Positions 7,401-16,148 of a stretch of DNA of 64,000 bases are shown here, piece after piece. The stretch is from Candidatus Saccharimonadota bacterium (GTDB taxonomy: Bacteria; Patescibacteriota; Saccharimonadia; Saccharimonadales; Saccharimonadaceae). Both the position numbers and the translations under genes were made by a program. Below the pieces are notes generated by a model. That model did no database searches and was not told where the DNA came from. It saw nothing but the letters and a program-made list of their open reading frames with translations. Each line of letters starts with the position of its first letter. Position 1 is the first letter of the stretch. Location of the stretch: the NCBI GenBank assembly GCA_905372785.1, contig CAJPQG010000002.1:1-64000 (forward strand), given 5' to 3'.

Positions 7401-10217
7401 CTATGGCAGCATCTTGCGCAAGTACGCTCCGGTGTGTGACTCTTTGCATCGAGCGACTTGCTCTGGTGTACCCTGCGCCACAACAGTACCACCACCATAG
7501 CCACCTTCTGGCCCCATATCAATAATGTAATCGGCGGTTTTAATGACGTCTAAATTATGCTCAATGATAACCATACTGTTGCCGCCATCAACTAGCTTCT
7601 GCAAAATCATTAGTAACCGCTTAACATCAGCGCTATGTAGTCCTGTGGTTGGCTCATCCAAAATATACATAGTCTTACCGGTCGAACGACGACTGAGCTC
7701 TGTCGCAAGTTTCACTCGTTGCGCCTCGCCACCGCTGAATGTCGTGGCTGGCTGCCCCAGTTTAATATACCCAAGCCCCACTTCCATTAGTGTATTCATT
7801 TTGCGAGCAATAGCCGGAACATTAGCAAAGAATTCCGCTGCCTGCTCGATGGTCATTTCCAGAACATCACTAATAGTTTTATCTTTATAGGTTATCTCTA
7901 GCGCCTCGCGGTTATAGCGCTTTCCCTGACACTCTTCACACACCACATAAACATCTGGCAAGAAGTGCATCTCAATCTTAATAACGCCATCACCCTGACA
8001 ATTCTCACAGCGTCCACCTTTTACATTAAAGCTGAACCGACCAGGAGTGTAGCCCCGAATATTAGCCTCTGGTGTACTTGCAAATAACTCGCGAATTGCC
8101 GTGAATACTCCGGTATAAGTGGCTGGATTACTGCGCGGCGTCCGGCCAATCGGAGACTGGTCGATAACAATCGCTTTATCCAATGCGGAAACGCCAGCAA
8201 TTTCATCATGCAGTCCTGGTACCGTCTGGGCGCGCTGCAGTCGCGAAGACAATTCTTTTGCTAAAATATCATTTACTAGCGTCGACTTACCCGACCCGCT
8301 TACGCCGCTTACTACCGTCATCAAGCCAAGCGGAAAGGCCACAGTAATATTTTTCAGGTTATTCTCACGGGCGCCCTTTACCACTAGCTCATGACCTTTT
8401 TTATAGCTGCGACGCTGCTTTGGCACGCTGATGGTCTCTTGCCCAGATAGGAATTTACCCGTGATACTCTTTTTGCTTCTTGCTACTTGCGCTGGCGTCC
8501 CCGCCGCAACAACTTGCCCACCATGCACACCAGCACCTGGCCCAATATCAACCAAATAATCGCTAGCTCGAATGGTGTCTTCGTCGTGCTCAACCACAAG
8601 CACACTATTGCCTAAATCACGCAAATGTTGCAATGTACCAATAAGCCGATCATTATCGCGCTGATGCAAGCCAATTGAAGGTTCATCTAATACATAAAGT
8701 ACTCCCTGCAGGCCAGAGCCAATCTGTGTAGCCAGGCGAATACGCTGCGCCTCACCGCCACTTAGTGTGTTTGCAGCCCGGCCAAGCTCCAGATACGTTA
8801 ACCCTACGTCGCTCATAAAGCCAAGGCGCGCTGTAATTTCTTTTACGATCGGGCCACCAATTTTCTGCTCAGACTCACTAAGCGCTAGCTCATTTCGAAA
8901 GAGTTCTAACGCGTCATTAACACCCAAACTGCAAATGTCCATAATATTAAGTCCGTGCACGCTCACACCTAGCACGACTGGCTTTAGTCGCGCTCCATTG
9001 CAGGCATGGCATTTGCGCTCCCGCATAAAACGCTCAATATCGCGGCGCATGAACTCACTCTCCGTCTCTCGATGGCGACGCTCTAAGTTCGGGATAACAC
9101 CTTCATACGTTACATCGTAATGGCGGCCGCTGCCGAGTGTCACTCGGTACTTTTGCGCACCCGTGCCATACAGCACCTTTTGGCGTGCCTCTTTGCTTAG
9201 CTCGCGCACCGGAACACGCACACTAAACCCGTGCTCTTGCGCCATAGCTGTCACTTTCTTCATGTAGAAATTATCAACATTCACGCGATTATACGGGCGA
9301 ATTGCCCCCTCGGAAATAGTCAAACTATCATTAAATACCAGGTCTGGGTCGATCTCCATGCGCGTGCCAAGCCCTGTACACACCGGACATGCACCCTGCG
9401 GTGAGTTAAAGCTAAATAGCCGTGGCTCAAGCTCTGGTATCTCCTCGCGTGGGTGGTCTACACACGCATATCGTTGCGACAACGTAAGCATGCTATCGTC
9501 GTCAGCATTAAGTAGCTGTACCACACCTTTACTAATTGTCAAGGCTTGCTCGACACTCTGAGCAACACGCCCCTGCAAATCGGGCGCCATCACCACACGA
9601 TCAACAACCAGCTCAATGGTGTGCTTACTGCTTTTTTGTAACTCCGGAAACTCATCAAGTGCGTATACGACGCCATCTACCCGCACACGCGCAAACCCCT
9701 GACGCATATACTGCTCAGGAATGTGCATAAATTCACCCTTTTTATCTTTCACTAATGGCGCTAAAATCATCACCCGCTGCCCAGCTGGCAGCTGCATAAT
9801 TTCATCGATAATAGCCTGTGGTGAGCGGCGCGCAACTGGTTTGCCGCAAACAGGACAGTGCGGAACACCCAAGCGAGCAAACAAAAGACGCAGATAATCG
9901 TACACTTCCGTCACGGTAGCAACGGTCGAGCGAGGGTTGCGACTGGTCGACTTCTGGTCGATTGAAATAGCCGGTGAAAGCCCTTCAATCGAATCCACGT
10001 CAGGCTTGTCCATTGTACCCAGAAATTGCCGCGCATAGCTACTTAAACTCTCCACGTAGCGGCGTTGCCCTTCAGCGTAAATTGTGTCAAAAGCTAGGCT
10101 AGACTTGCCACTTCCGCTCAAGCCAGTAATAATCACTAGCTTATTGCGCGGAATATCAATTGAAATATCCTTGAGGTTGTGTTCACGAGCACCTCGCACC
10201 CTAATAAACTCTGGCAT
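7401..10217 (-). CDS. uvrA: UvrABC excinuclease subunit A
   Basis: 938 aa damage-recognition ATPase of nucleotide excision repair. Two ABC ATPase modules are visible: the first Walker A 'GLSGSGKSSLAF' near residue 31, the second 'GVSGSGKSTLVND' in the C-terminal half. Each has an LSGGEAQR-type signature ('NTLSGGEAQRIRLA', 'TTFSGGEAQRVKLA') and Walker B 'YVLDEPSIGLH' / 'YILDEPTTGLH'. Zinc-binding Cys pairs occur at CPVC, CHAC and CENC...CEEC. Length matches UvrA. I place the start at the ATG at 10215-10217 (MPEFIRVRGAREHNL), the family's normal start; a TATAAT box lies 9 nt before it, so the 24 codons upstream are not translated. Confidence 0.97.
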   Translation of the reverse strand: MPEFIRVRGAREHNLKDISIDIPRNKLVIITGLSGSGKSSLAFDTIYAEGQRRYVESLSSYARQFLGTMDKPDVDSIEGLSPAISIDQKSTSRNPRSTVATVTEVYDYLRLLFARLGVPHCPVCGKPVARRSPQAIIDEIMQLPAGQRVMILAPLVKDKKGEFMHIPEQYMRQGFARVRVDGVVYALDEFPELQKSSKHTIELVVDRVVMAPDLQGRVAQSVEQALTISKGVVQLLNADDDSMLTLSQRYACVDHPREEIPELEPRLFSFNSPQGACPVCTGLGTRMEIDPDLVFNDSLTISEGAIRPYNRVNVDNFYMKKVTAMAQEHGFSVRVPVRELSKEARQKVLYGTGAQKYRVTLGSGRHYDVTYEGVIPNLERRHRETESEFMRRDIERFMRERKCHACNGARLKPVVLGVSVHGLNIMDICSLGVNDALELFRNELALSESEQKIGGPIVKEITARLGFMSDVGLTYLELGRAANTLSGGEAQRIRLATQIGSGLQGVLYVLDEPSIGLHQRDNDRLIGTLQHLRDLGNSVLVVEHDEDTIRASDYLVDIGPGAGVHGGQVVAAGTPAQVARSKKSITGKFLSGQETISVPKQRRSYKKGHELVVKGARENNLKNITVAFPLGLMTVVSGVSGSGKSTLVNDILAKELSSRLQRAQTVPGLHDEIAGVSALDKAIVIDQSPIGRTPRSNPATYTGVFTAIRELFASTPEANIRGYTPGRFSFNVKGGRCENCQGDGVIKIEMHFLPDVYVVCEECQGKRYNREALEITYKDKTISDVLEMTIEQAAEFFANVPAIARKMNTLMEVGLGYIKLGQPATTFSGGEAQRVKLATELSRRSTGKTMYILDEPTTGLHSADVKRLLMILQKLVDGGNSMVIIEHNLDVIKTADYIIDMGPEGGYGGGTVVAQGTPEQVARCKESHTGAYLRKMLP

Positions 10218-10226
10218 ACTTAAATT

Positions 10227-10232
10227 ATTATA
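10227..10232 (-). promoter_or_regulatory. -10 box (TATAAT) of uvrA
   Basis: Consensus TATAAT 9 nt before the uvrA ATG, without a ribosome-binding site. No LexA-like operator was noticed. Confidence 0.6.
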
Positions 10233-10314
10233 CCAGCTCATACCAAAAATGTCGCCCCTTGGCGGCCTGTGAATGCTTTGGTTATTCATATTTCACAAAA
10301 TATTATGCTTATTC

Positions 10315-10344
10315 TTGCAATACTAGCCACCCCTTTGCTACAAT
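10315..10344 (+). promoter_or_regulatory. Promoter of the 10409 membrane-protein gene
   Basis: TTGCAA, an 18-nt spacer and TACAAT. The expected start leaves a leader of about 55 nt with a GGAG site before the ATG at 10409. Confidence 0.5.
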
Positions 10345-10408
10345 GTACAAGAACATATTAAAAATAATTACGCAAGCATAGCAAATTAGTAAAAATTGGA
10401 GCCACCTT

Positions 10409-10843
10409 ATGAAATTAAAATTGACTATCTATGGTGTTGTTGCGGTAGTACTAGCGCTCCTAATTTGGTGGGCGCTTGAAAACGACCTTCTTGTTATTTT
10501 CCTCTTCACCGGCATTGTGCCGTTTACTAATATCATATTCTCCGGCCCTGCTATGCTGATGCTTTGGGCAGGGTTGCCGCTGCTATTCCTGATCATTAGG
10601 GCTAGTTGGCGTGACTTTGGTTCAGACATGTTTAATGAAGGGCTTGAAGCGCTAGATGCGTTTATGGTTCAACGTGAGCAAGATCGCCAAGAAGCCCACG
10701 ATGAACTGCTGGCTTTTCTCTGCCTAGTGATTGCCAAGTGGCAAGACAATAGCACCCCATCACAGCAACAAGCTACAAGCACAATTGTGACGACTTTTTC
10801 CCCCTCGAGCCGGCGCCTCTCGTTTACGAGCTGGTTTCTCTAA
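10409..10843 (+). CDS. Membrane protein, N-terminal part of a frameshifted gene
   Basis: 144 aa. Two hydrophobic segments (about 5-22 and 27-63) are followed by a soluble acidic helix (MFNEGLEALDAFMVQREQDRQEAHDELLAFLCLVIAKW). The start has a GGAGCC site 6 nt upstream. The natural continuation is not this frame: just after a TTTTTCCCCC tract (10795-10804) another frame stays open without stops into the reading frame at 10902. Removing one base of the tract fuses both into about 330 aa. The last ~14 residues here are therefore probably out-of-frame readthrough. No family recognised. Confidence 0.55.
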   Translation: MKLKLTIYGVVAVVLALLIWWALENDLLVIFLFTGIVPFTNIIFSGPAMLMLWAGLPLLFLIIRASWRDFGSDMFNEGLEALDAFMVQREQDRQEAHDELLAFLCLVIAKWQDNSTPSQQQATSTIVTTFSPSSRRLSFTSWFL

Positions 10844-10901
10844 ACTATACATATCTATTGCTCATACAATACGTCGCATCTATGGGTTCATTGTTCGTAT
10901 A

Positions 10902-11408
10902 TTGCAAATCGTATTTTGGAAATTACCGCGAGCTATTGTGCGACAAACCTATCGTGATGGCAAAAAATTATACCGAATAATATCAGCTGGTATAGTCTAT
11001 ATCATAAAAGGCACATGGACAGCCCTACGTGCTATCACCCGACTAATAGCGCGCTCTGCTAAAGCTACCTCTCGTTGGATGCGGCGCACGACGCCAGTGT
11101 ACATCACTGCGCTACACTACCGTACCACCAAACTACGAGCTCGATTTGATGGTCTTTGCCAACAGGCTACTCGCACTACAGCCACTAAGGTATTGCCGGC
11201 GCTACGGCGTGGCTTTTGGCTAACTCTGCTCTTTCTGATAGACTGCACGCTGTTTATCGCTCGGTGCGCAAGAAAGACGTATCTCGGCACGAAAAACCAC
11301 CTTATGATGCACATTGCTGCTCACAAACGCACCAAACAAGAACACCGCAAACAAGCAGCGCAGCTACTTATTGTGGCAGCTCACTGCACGACACGGGCCC
11401 GTTTTTAG
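10902..11408 (+). CDS. Arg-rich membrane protein, C-terminal part of a frameshifted gene
   Basis: From the TTG at 10902 this frame gives 168 aa, but it is open back to about 10798 (in-frame TGA there), so the protein portion is longer than the TTG start suggests (about 203 aa). It is very basic (many Arg/Lys/Thr), with hydrophobic helices such as 'IISAGIVYIIKG' and 'GFWLTLLFLIDCTLFIA'. It appears to be the continuation of the gene that starts at 10409, broken by one extra base in the TTTTTCCCCC tract. No family recognised; the positive charge suggests a cytoplasmic, nucleic-acid or membrane-surface tail. Confidence 0.5.
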   Translation: MQIVFWKLPRAIVRQTYRDGKKLYRIISAGIVYIIKGTWTALRAITRLIARSAKATSRWMRRTTPVYITALHYRTTKLRARFDGLCQQATRTTATKVLPALRRGFWLTLLFLIDCTLFIARCARKTYLGTKNHLMMHIAAHKRTKQEHRKQAAQLLIVAAHCTTRARF

Positions 11409-11467
11409 CACAACGATGCCCTGCTACCCTCCACATGATAGGCATTGCAGTAACATCTGCAAGCAGC

Positions 11468-11617
11468 TCACACATATAAAATAGCCCCAGTTGCTACCAG
11501 CACCAGTGGCAACACCCAGCGCTGGTAGCCTGGCTGGCGGCCATGTTCTTTATTGACCCGGTGCAGACCTTTTAGGTCACCTGGGGCAGTCTTTAAACCA
11601 GCTTTAAGCCCCCACAT
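11468..11617 (-). CDS. Putative 49-aa single-span membrane protein
   Basis: From the ATG at 11615-11617 the minus strand encodes a basic, soluble half (LKTAPGDLKGLHRVNKEHG) followed by one hydrophobic helix (RWVLPLVLVATGAILYV) ending at a TGA. Composition is strongly protein-like. The frame is open a further 10 codons upstream, so the start is uncertain. It lies downstream of the S41 protease on the same strand, with its first codons in the arm of a 9-bp hairpin (11609-11635). It may be a small envelope protein, or the tail of a longer lost gene. Confidence 0.4.
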   Translation of the reverse strand: MWGLKAGLKTAPGDLKGLHRVNKEHGRQPGYQRWVLPLVLVATGAILYV

Positions 11618-11635
11618 CCGGCCTGAATGTGGGGG
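11609..11635 (-). terminator. Stem-loop downstream of the S41 protease gene
   Basis: Perfect 9-bp stem CCCCCACAT/ATGTGGGGG with a 9-nt loop. There is no following T-run on the minus strand, so it may be a processing, stabilising or translation-controlling hairpin for the small gene whose ATG lies in it, and not a true terminator. Confidence 0.4.
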
Positions 11636-11714
11636 ATATATCGCTATTTGCTATGCAGCCCGGGGGCAGTGTATGCGCCGTGGCTTACTGTCGCCAGAGT
11701 CTTGTGTACCCAGG

Positions 11715-12743
11715 CTACTTTTGCTGTGCCAGCCAGGCAATTGCAGCTGCCGCCGGGTCGGCTGCCGTTACGTCTGGTGCGATCGGTTTATCGCCAAAGG
11801 TTTCGCCGGTGTGGGCCTTGGTGCGCGCAACCGTAAGGCCAATTTGTGCCCCGTTATACAGGCTCATAATCTGGTTGCTGGTTGCGTAGCCGGCCGTGGG
11901 CGCGCCAAACGTCCGCACCTGCTTGCGCCCCCGGAATGCTAGCAGTGTTAGTTCACCAGAGCTCGCTGTTTTCCCATCCGTAATAATGGCGATTGGCATG
12001 CGTATTTTGCCGGCCTGCTTTACCGCCACAGCAGTGCCGCCACCCGTTACCTTACCATCCGCCAGCGTCACACCACCATGCAGCTGGCCATCGCTATATT
12101 CCCAGCCAAGCAACCCACCATCAGGCAAAAGCGGGCTGAGGCCGGCTATCATCGGGCCCATATCACCGCCGGTATTACCCGCCAGATTAATCACCACACC
12201 TTTGGCGTCTTTATGGGCCTGCAAGCCATTTGCGAGTGTGTTGGCGTATTCTTCGGCCTGGGCGGTGGTACCCACAAACGGCGGCATGCCTATATGGATA
12301 TAGTCGCCGCGGCGCTCCAGGCGTGGGAGCGTAAACGCCACCGGGCTTTTGCTATCGCGCCCTACCACCGGCTGGGGGCTAAAGAACGTGTGCTTGCCGC
12401 CCGCCACGTGCATGGCCTTGGTAATAGCTGGATAGGTATCTTCGTAGCTTTTGGCCGTTTTGACACTATCAAGCGCTTCGCGGCGGGCTTTCTGCCAAGC
12501 TTCGCCGTGGGCATACAGGCCACTATCCAGCAGCTCTATAGCCACCTGGCCGTAGCGTTCTGGGCTGGGCGGCAGCAGATACAGCGGCATACCCATGCGC
12601 CCACCTACGGTTGGGCCGTAGTAGTGTATCAAACCCAGCAGCACAACCAGGCCAAGCCCGCAGCATATACCAAAGCCGAGTGCCAGCCGTTTGAGTAGTG
12701 AGCGTTTTTTACGTATTGGTTGGATGGGTGGTTGGTTTGTCAT
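11715..12743 (-). CDS. S41-family (tail-specific protease-like) peptidase
   Basis: 342 aa membrane-anchored peptidase. A basic cytoplasmic start (IRKKRSLLKRLA) leads into one membrane helix (about 23-42), then an extracytoplasmic domain. S41 features: 'GGKHTFF' entry, the 'GVVINLAGNTGGDMGPMI' strand-turn, and the nucleophile loop 'IITDGKTASSGELTLLAF' with the catalytic Ser in ASSGE, followed by 'FGAPTAGYAT'. No PDZ domain is evident, unlike CtpA. I start it at the ATG at 12741-12743; a TATGAT element is 7 nt before it, which makes an upstream start 7 codons earlier unlikely. Confidence 0.85.
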   Translation of the reverse strand: MTNQPPIQPIRKKRSLLKRLALGFGICCGLGLVVLLGLIHYYGPTVGGRMGMPLYLLPPSPERYGQVAIELLDSGLYAHGEAWQKARREALDSVKTAKSYEDTYPAITKAMHVAGGKHTFFSPQPVVGRDSKSPVAFTLPRLERRGDYIHIGMPPFVGTTAQAEEYANTLANGLQAHKDAKGVVINLAGNTGGDMGPMIAGLSPLLPDGGLLGWEYSDGQLHGGVTLADGKVTGGGTAVAVKQAGKIRMPIAIITDGKTASSGELTLLAFRGRKQVRTFGAPTAGYATSNQIMSLYNGAQIGLTVARTKAHTGETFGDKPIAPDVTAADPAAAAIAWLAQQK

Positions 12744-12750
12744 GCTATCT

Positions 12751-12756
12751 ATCATA
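12751..12756 (-). promoter_or_regulatory. -10 box (TATGAT) of the S41 protease gene
   Basis: TATGAT 7 nt before the ATG, no ribosome-binding site in between; a second near-match (TATAGT) lies a few bases further upstream. Confidence 0.45.
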
Positions 12757-12811
12757 CTATACACCCAGTGTATAGTGCAACTCTATCAGGCAACAGCGTG
12801 CCGGCTATTGA

Positions 12812-12994
12812 CTAACCATTATTTTTAATACATTTGGAGCCACACCAGGCGCCATTATTCTAATGCATGATATCCACCCAACATCAGTCGATGCTGTGCC
12901 GTGTATTCTCGATTCCTTAAAGCAGCAGGGCTACCAGTTCGTGACCGTTAGCACCCTGCTTGGCAAAACCGAACCAGGCGTCAAATACCCTTAG
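12812..12994 (+). pseudogene. Polysaccharide deacetylase (CE4/NodB) C-terminal remnant
   Basis: The plus strand carries about 55 codons of unmistakable polysaccharide-deacetylase C-terminus: 'GAIILMHDIHPTSVDAVPCILDSLKQQGY' followed by 'FVTVSTLLG', the usual 'H-D-x-H...t.....i...L...Gy.fvtv.el' ending of NodB-fold enzymes. It has no start codon or catalytic N-terminal motifs, and the region upstream contains nothing of the remaining ~180 residues. It is therefore the leftover 3' end of a deleted gene for modifying peptidoglycan or surface glycans. It sits in the gap between the S41 protease and yggU. Confidence 0.7.
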
Positions 12995-13060
12995 TCTCGC
13001 CTGCCATGCTAGCCGTACATATATCATAGCGGCGCCGCTGCTCACCTTGCCCACCGCGGC

Positions 13061-13285
13061 TTATATATCAACCTCAAACACCTTACGCTTGGCCCTAGCC
13101 CCGCGCACCAGCCTTACCCCCGACTGCGCTACGCCAAAATATTTGGCTAGCAGCTTAATGGCTGCCGCATTCGCCCGTCCCTCAATCGCCGGCGCCTTGG
13201 TGTAGATGATATACGTGCCGTCGCTACCCACCACGACTTCTTCGCGGTGGCGGGAGTTGGGTTTGATTGTGGCGGGGATTTTCAT
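13061..13285 (-). CDS. yggU: DUF167/YggU (UPF0235) family protein
   Basis: 74 aa, full-length member of the DUF167 family. The conserved landmarks are all present: 'IKPNSR' near the start, 'YTKAPAIEGRANAAAIKLLAKYFGV' in the middle and 'VRLVRGARAKRKVFEV' at the end. Function is not established for the family. It starts 22 nt after the end of hsdR on the same strand, so it may be transcribed as the tail of the restriction operon, although nothing in the family suggests a defence role. Confidence 0.88.
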   Translation of the reverse strand: MKIPATIKPNSRHREEVVVGSDGTYIIYTKAPAIEGRANAAAIKLLAKYFGVAQSGVRLVRGARAKRKVFEVDI

Positions 13286-13307
13286 GGAGCTTAACCCTCT
13301 ACTTCTC

Positions 13308-16148
13308 TTATTCTATGAATGTATCGATAAACAAGCATACCTTTGCCTTCAAGCGCTCAATCAAAGCACGGCGTCCGCTAAGCCGTGGTTTATCCTTCAG
13401 CGCCGCCACATACTCATCACTCCGCGGTAATCGCCCGGTATAGTTATAATTATCAATCAGCCGGCGCAGCCGTGCTAGGTCAAAACCCTCCGCCGCAGCT
13501 AATTGCTCCAGCATATGCTGCTCCTGCTCACCCCAAAAACGCTGAAACTCCTCCTCGACGCTATCACTATCAGCAATATGCGGCAGCCAGCTGGTAATGA
13601 ATTTATCAATCAGCTCACGCTTGCTACGCAGCTTTTCATTACCATTAATGAGCTCTGTTATCTGCTTGCGTAATTGGCTCTTTTCTTGCTCACCAGCCTC
13701 TGCCATTTTAGCTACAAGCCCTATAATATAATCAACAGTAATCTCATCGCGGCGGATTAATTCTAGTTCAAAATCCACCTCATCCAGGATACTCACCTTT
13801 TCTTTACTGCTGCGGCGCTCAAAGTATATATCTAAGTACTTGCTCTTAAAGTCCTCAAAGAGCTGCTCACTCATATCAACATCGCTATCGGCAAAATCAG
13901 CGAACGATAGTAGCACATTACGCGTGCGCATAACCTCACGAAAGAGCTCCACAAATTGCCGCCCTTCAGCCTCACCAAGTAGTGTATCGACGCTGCGTGG
14001 TTCTGGAGTAAAAGCCAGCAACCTTGCTACTTTTTGGTTAAAGTCCTGCACATACCATTCGTATGGTTTTAGGAAGATTGTCTCCATGGCTTGCTTGTTA
14101 CTGAATAGCTGCACTGCCTTATCAGTCGCAGTTTTTAGATTACGAAAAACCACAATATTACCCTGGGATTTGCGCTCATTCAGAATACGGTTTGTGCGAC
14201 TATATGCCTGCAAAAGACCATGGTATTTTAGATTTTTATCTACATAAAGCGTATTGAGCGTCTTGCTATCAAACCCGGTCAGGAACATATTTACCACTAG
14301 CAAAATATCAATTTCGCGATTTTTTACACGCCGAGCAATATCCTTGTAGTACCCATAAAAACTCTTGCTATCACGCGTGGTGTAGTTGGTGCCAAACCGC
14401 GCATTATACTCACCCATAGCGCTCTCCAGAAAGTCACGTGCAGACTGGTTGACGGGGCCAGCGAACTTTAATACATCTTCATCCAGTAAGCTATCGGCAT
14501 TTGGATCTTCTTCATTCGCCTGGTAGCTAAAAATCGTTGCAATAGTGAGCTTGGTATTTTTGCGCCGAAAGGCATCGTAATACATACGCAGTAAATCGGT
14601 AGAGCTAACGCACATCATAGCGGTAAAGTCACGCCCATGCGTTTTACGGTCATGGTTCGCTAGTATGTAATCCACAATATTATCTACCCGAACCTGATTT
14701 TCCATCGCTTCTTTGATGTCGATTGCCTCAACATCAATATCTGCCTGTGTATCAGCCCCCTCGCGCCGTGTGAATCGCCCCACATACTCCACACTAAACT
14801 TTAGGACATTGCCATCGTTAATCGCATCGGTAATGACATATTCATGCAGGCGCTCACCAAAGAGATCCTTCGTAGTACGCTTACCAAACCCACCGTTACT
14901 AGTGGCGTTATCGGTAAAAATTGGCGTCCCCGTAAAGCCAAATAGCTGGTAATTAGTAAAGTAACTGGTAATATTCTTGTGTGTTTGGCCAAATTGCGAG
15001 CGGTGGCACTCATCAAAGATAAATACAAATCGCTTATTTTTTACCGTCTGCATTACCTGCGCATGGCGTTGGCGTGTCACAGCCTTATCTAGCTTCTGGA
15101 TAGTCGTCACAATTAGTTTAGTGTTAGGGTCGGCGAGTTGCTGCACCAACATAGCGGTGCTGTCGGTACCATCCACGCTACCATCCTTAAAGGCATTAAA
15201 CTCTTTAATCGTCTGGTAGTCTAGGTCACTGCGGTCTACCACAAACATCACTTTGTCGACATCTGGATTTTCTGTCATTAGTTGCGCCGCTTTAAAGCTC
15301 GTCAGTGTTTTGCCGCTCCCTGTCGTATGCCAAATATAACCACCAACACCCTTTGCTACCTTGTCTATAATCTTCTCTACCGCATAGTATTGGTATGGCC
15401 GCAGCACCATCAATGTCTTGGTCGACTCATTCAGCACAATATATTTAGCAATCATCTGCGATAGATGGCACCGCTCCAAAAAGATATCCGCAAACTGCCC
15501 TAGCTCGCTTATGCGCACATTTTGCTCGTCTGTCCAGTAGTAGGTGAACTCGTAGCTTGCTTTCTTATCACCGCTATTACTTACCGTATTGGCATAATAT
15601 TTCGTATCCACACCGTTACTTATGACAAACAGCTGCACATACTGGAATAGCCCATAGCCTGCGCTATAGCTATGGCGGCGGTAGCGATTGATCTGGTTAA
15701 ACGCCTCGCGCAGCTCTATCCCGCGGCGCTTAAGCTCTATCTGCACTAACGGCAGGCCATTAATTAGTATAGTCACGTCATAGCGCGTTTCGTAGGTGCC
15801 GGTATTAGTAATTTGCTGCGCCACCTGGTATTCGTTTTGGCACCATCGGCTTGTATTAAAAAACTCTAAATATACACTACTGCCATCCTCACGCACAAGG
15901 TGCATTTTATCGCGCAGCGTCTTCGCCCGCTCAAACACCGTGCCACGGCCCAAGTGGTTTAGCACACTTTTAAATTCCGTATCTGTAAGCGCTACGCCAC
16001 CGAGTTTGGCAGCATTATGCGTTTCTAGCTGCCGCCGTAGATTAGCCAGCATCGCCGCCTCGTCAGGCAAATCGACCTTGCTATACCCACCAGCTGCTAG
16101 CTGGGCAACGAGGTCGTTTTCGAGGGTTTGTTCGGATTGGTGGGTCAT
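13308..16148 (-). CDS. hsdR: Type I restriction enzyme R subunit (HsdR)
   Basis: 946 aa motor/nuclease subunit that translocates DNA and cleaves it when the site is unmethylated. The N-terminal PD-(D/E)XK nuclease has 'DVTILINGLPLVQIELKRRG' (Asp and Glu-x-Lys). The SF2 helicase core follows with Walker A 'HTTGSGKTLTSF', motif II 'FDECHRSQFG' (DECH), motif III 'FTGTP' and motif VI-like 'QAYSRTNRI'. A helical C-terminal region binds the M2S core. It is the last gene of the five-gene operon. Its ATG overlaps the stop of the Shedu gene in an ATGA arrangement, so it should be translationally coupled to it. Confidence 0.96.
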   Translation of the reverse strand: MTHQSEQTLENDLVAQLAAGGYSKVDLPDEAAMLANLRRQLETHNAAKLGGVALTDTEFKSVLNHLGRGTVFERAKTLRDKMHLVREDGSSVYLEFFNTSRWCQNEYQVAQQITNTGTYETRYDVTILINGLPLVQIELKRRGIELREAFNQINRYRRHSYSAGYGLFQYVQLFVISNGVDTKYYANTVSNSGDKKASYEFTYYWTDEQNVRISELGQFADIFLERCHLSQMIAKYIVLNESTKTLMVLRPYQYYAVEKIIDKVAKGVGGYIWHTTGSGKTLTSFKAAQLMTENPDVDKVMFVVDRSDLDYQTIKEFNAFKDGSVDGTDSTAMLVQQLADPNTKLIVTTIQKLDKAVTRQRHAQVMQTVKNKRFVFIFDECHRSQFGQTHKNITSYFTNYQLFGFTGTPIFTDNATSNGGFGKRTTKDLFGERLHEYVITDAINDGNVLKFSVEYVGRFTRREGADTQADIDVEAIDIKEAMENQVRVDNIVDYILANHDRKTHGRDFTAMMCVSSTDLLRMYYDAFRRKNTKLTIATIFSYQANEEDPNADSLLDEDVLKFAGPVNQSARDFLESAMGEYNARFGTNYTTRDSKSFYGYYKDIARRVKNREIDILLVVNMFLTGFDSKTLNTLYVDKNLKYHGLLQAYSRTNRILNERKSQGNIVVFRNLKTATDKAVQLFSNKQAMETIFLKPYEWYVQDFNQKVARLLAFTPEPRSVDTLLGEAEGRQFVELFREVMRTRNVLLSFADFADSDVDMSEQLFEDFKSKYLDIYFERRSSKEKVSILDEVDFELELIRRDEITVDYIIGLVAKMAEAGEQEKSQLRKQITELINGNEKLRSKRELIDKFITSWLPHIADSDSVEEEFQRFWGEQEQHMLEQLAAAEGFDLARLRRLIDNYNYTGRLPRSDEYVAALKDKPRLSGRRALIERLKAKVCLFIDTFIE

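Noticed and set aside
7543..9730. Several 60-120-codon plus-strand frames opposite uvrA
   Set aside because: They are shadows of a long, fully conserved gene on the other strand.
10218..10289. Upstream in-frame extension of UvrA
   Set aside because: A TATAAT promoter element lies inside it and homologues start at MPEFIRVRGAREHNL.
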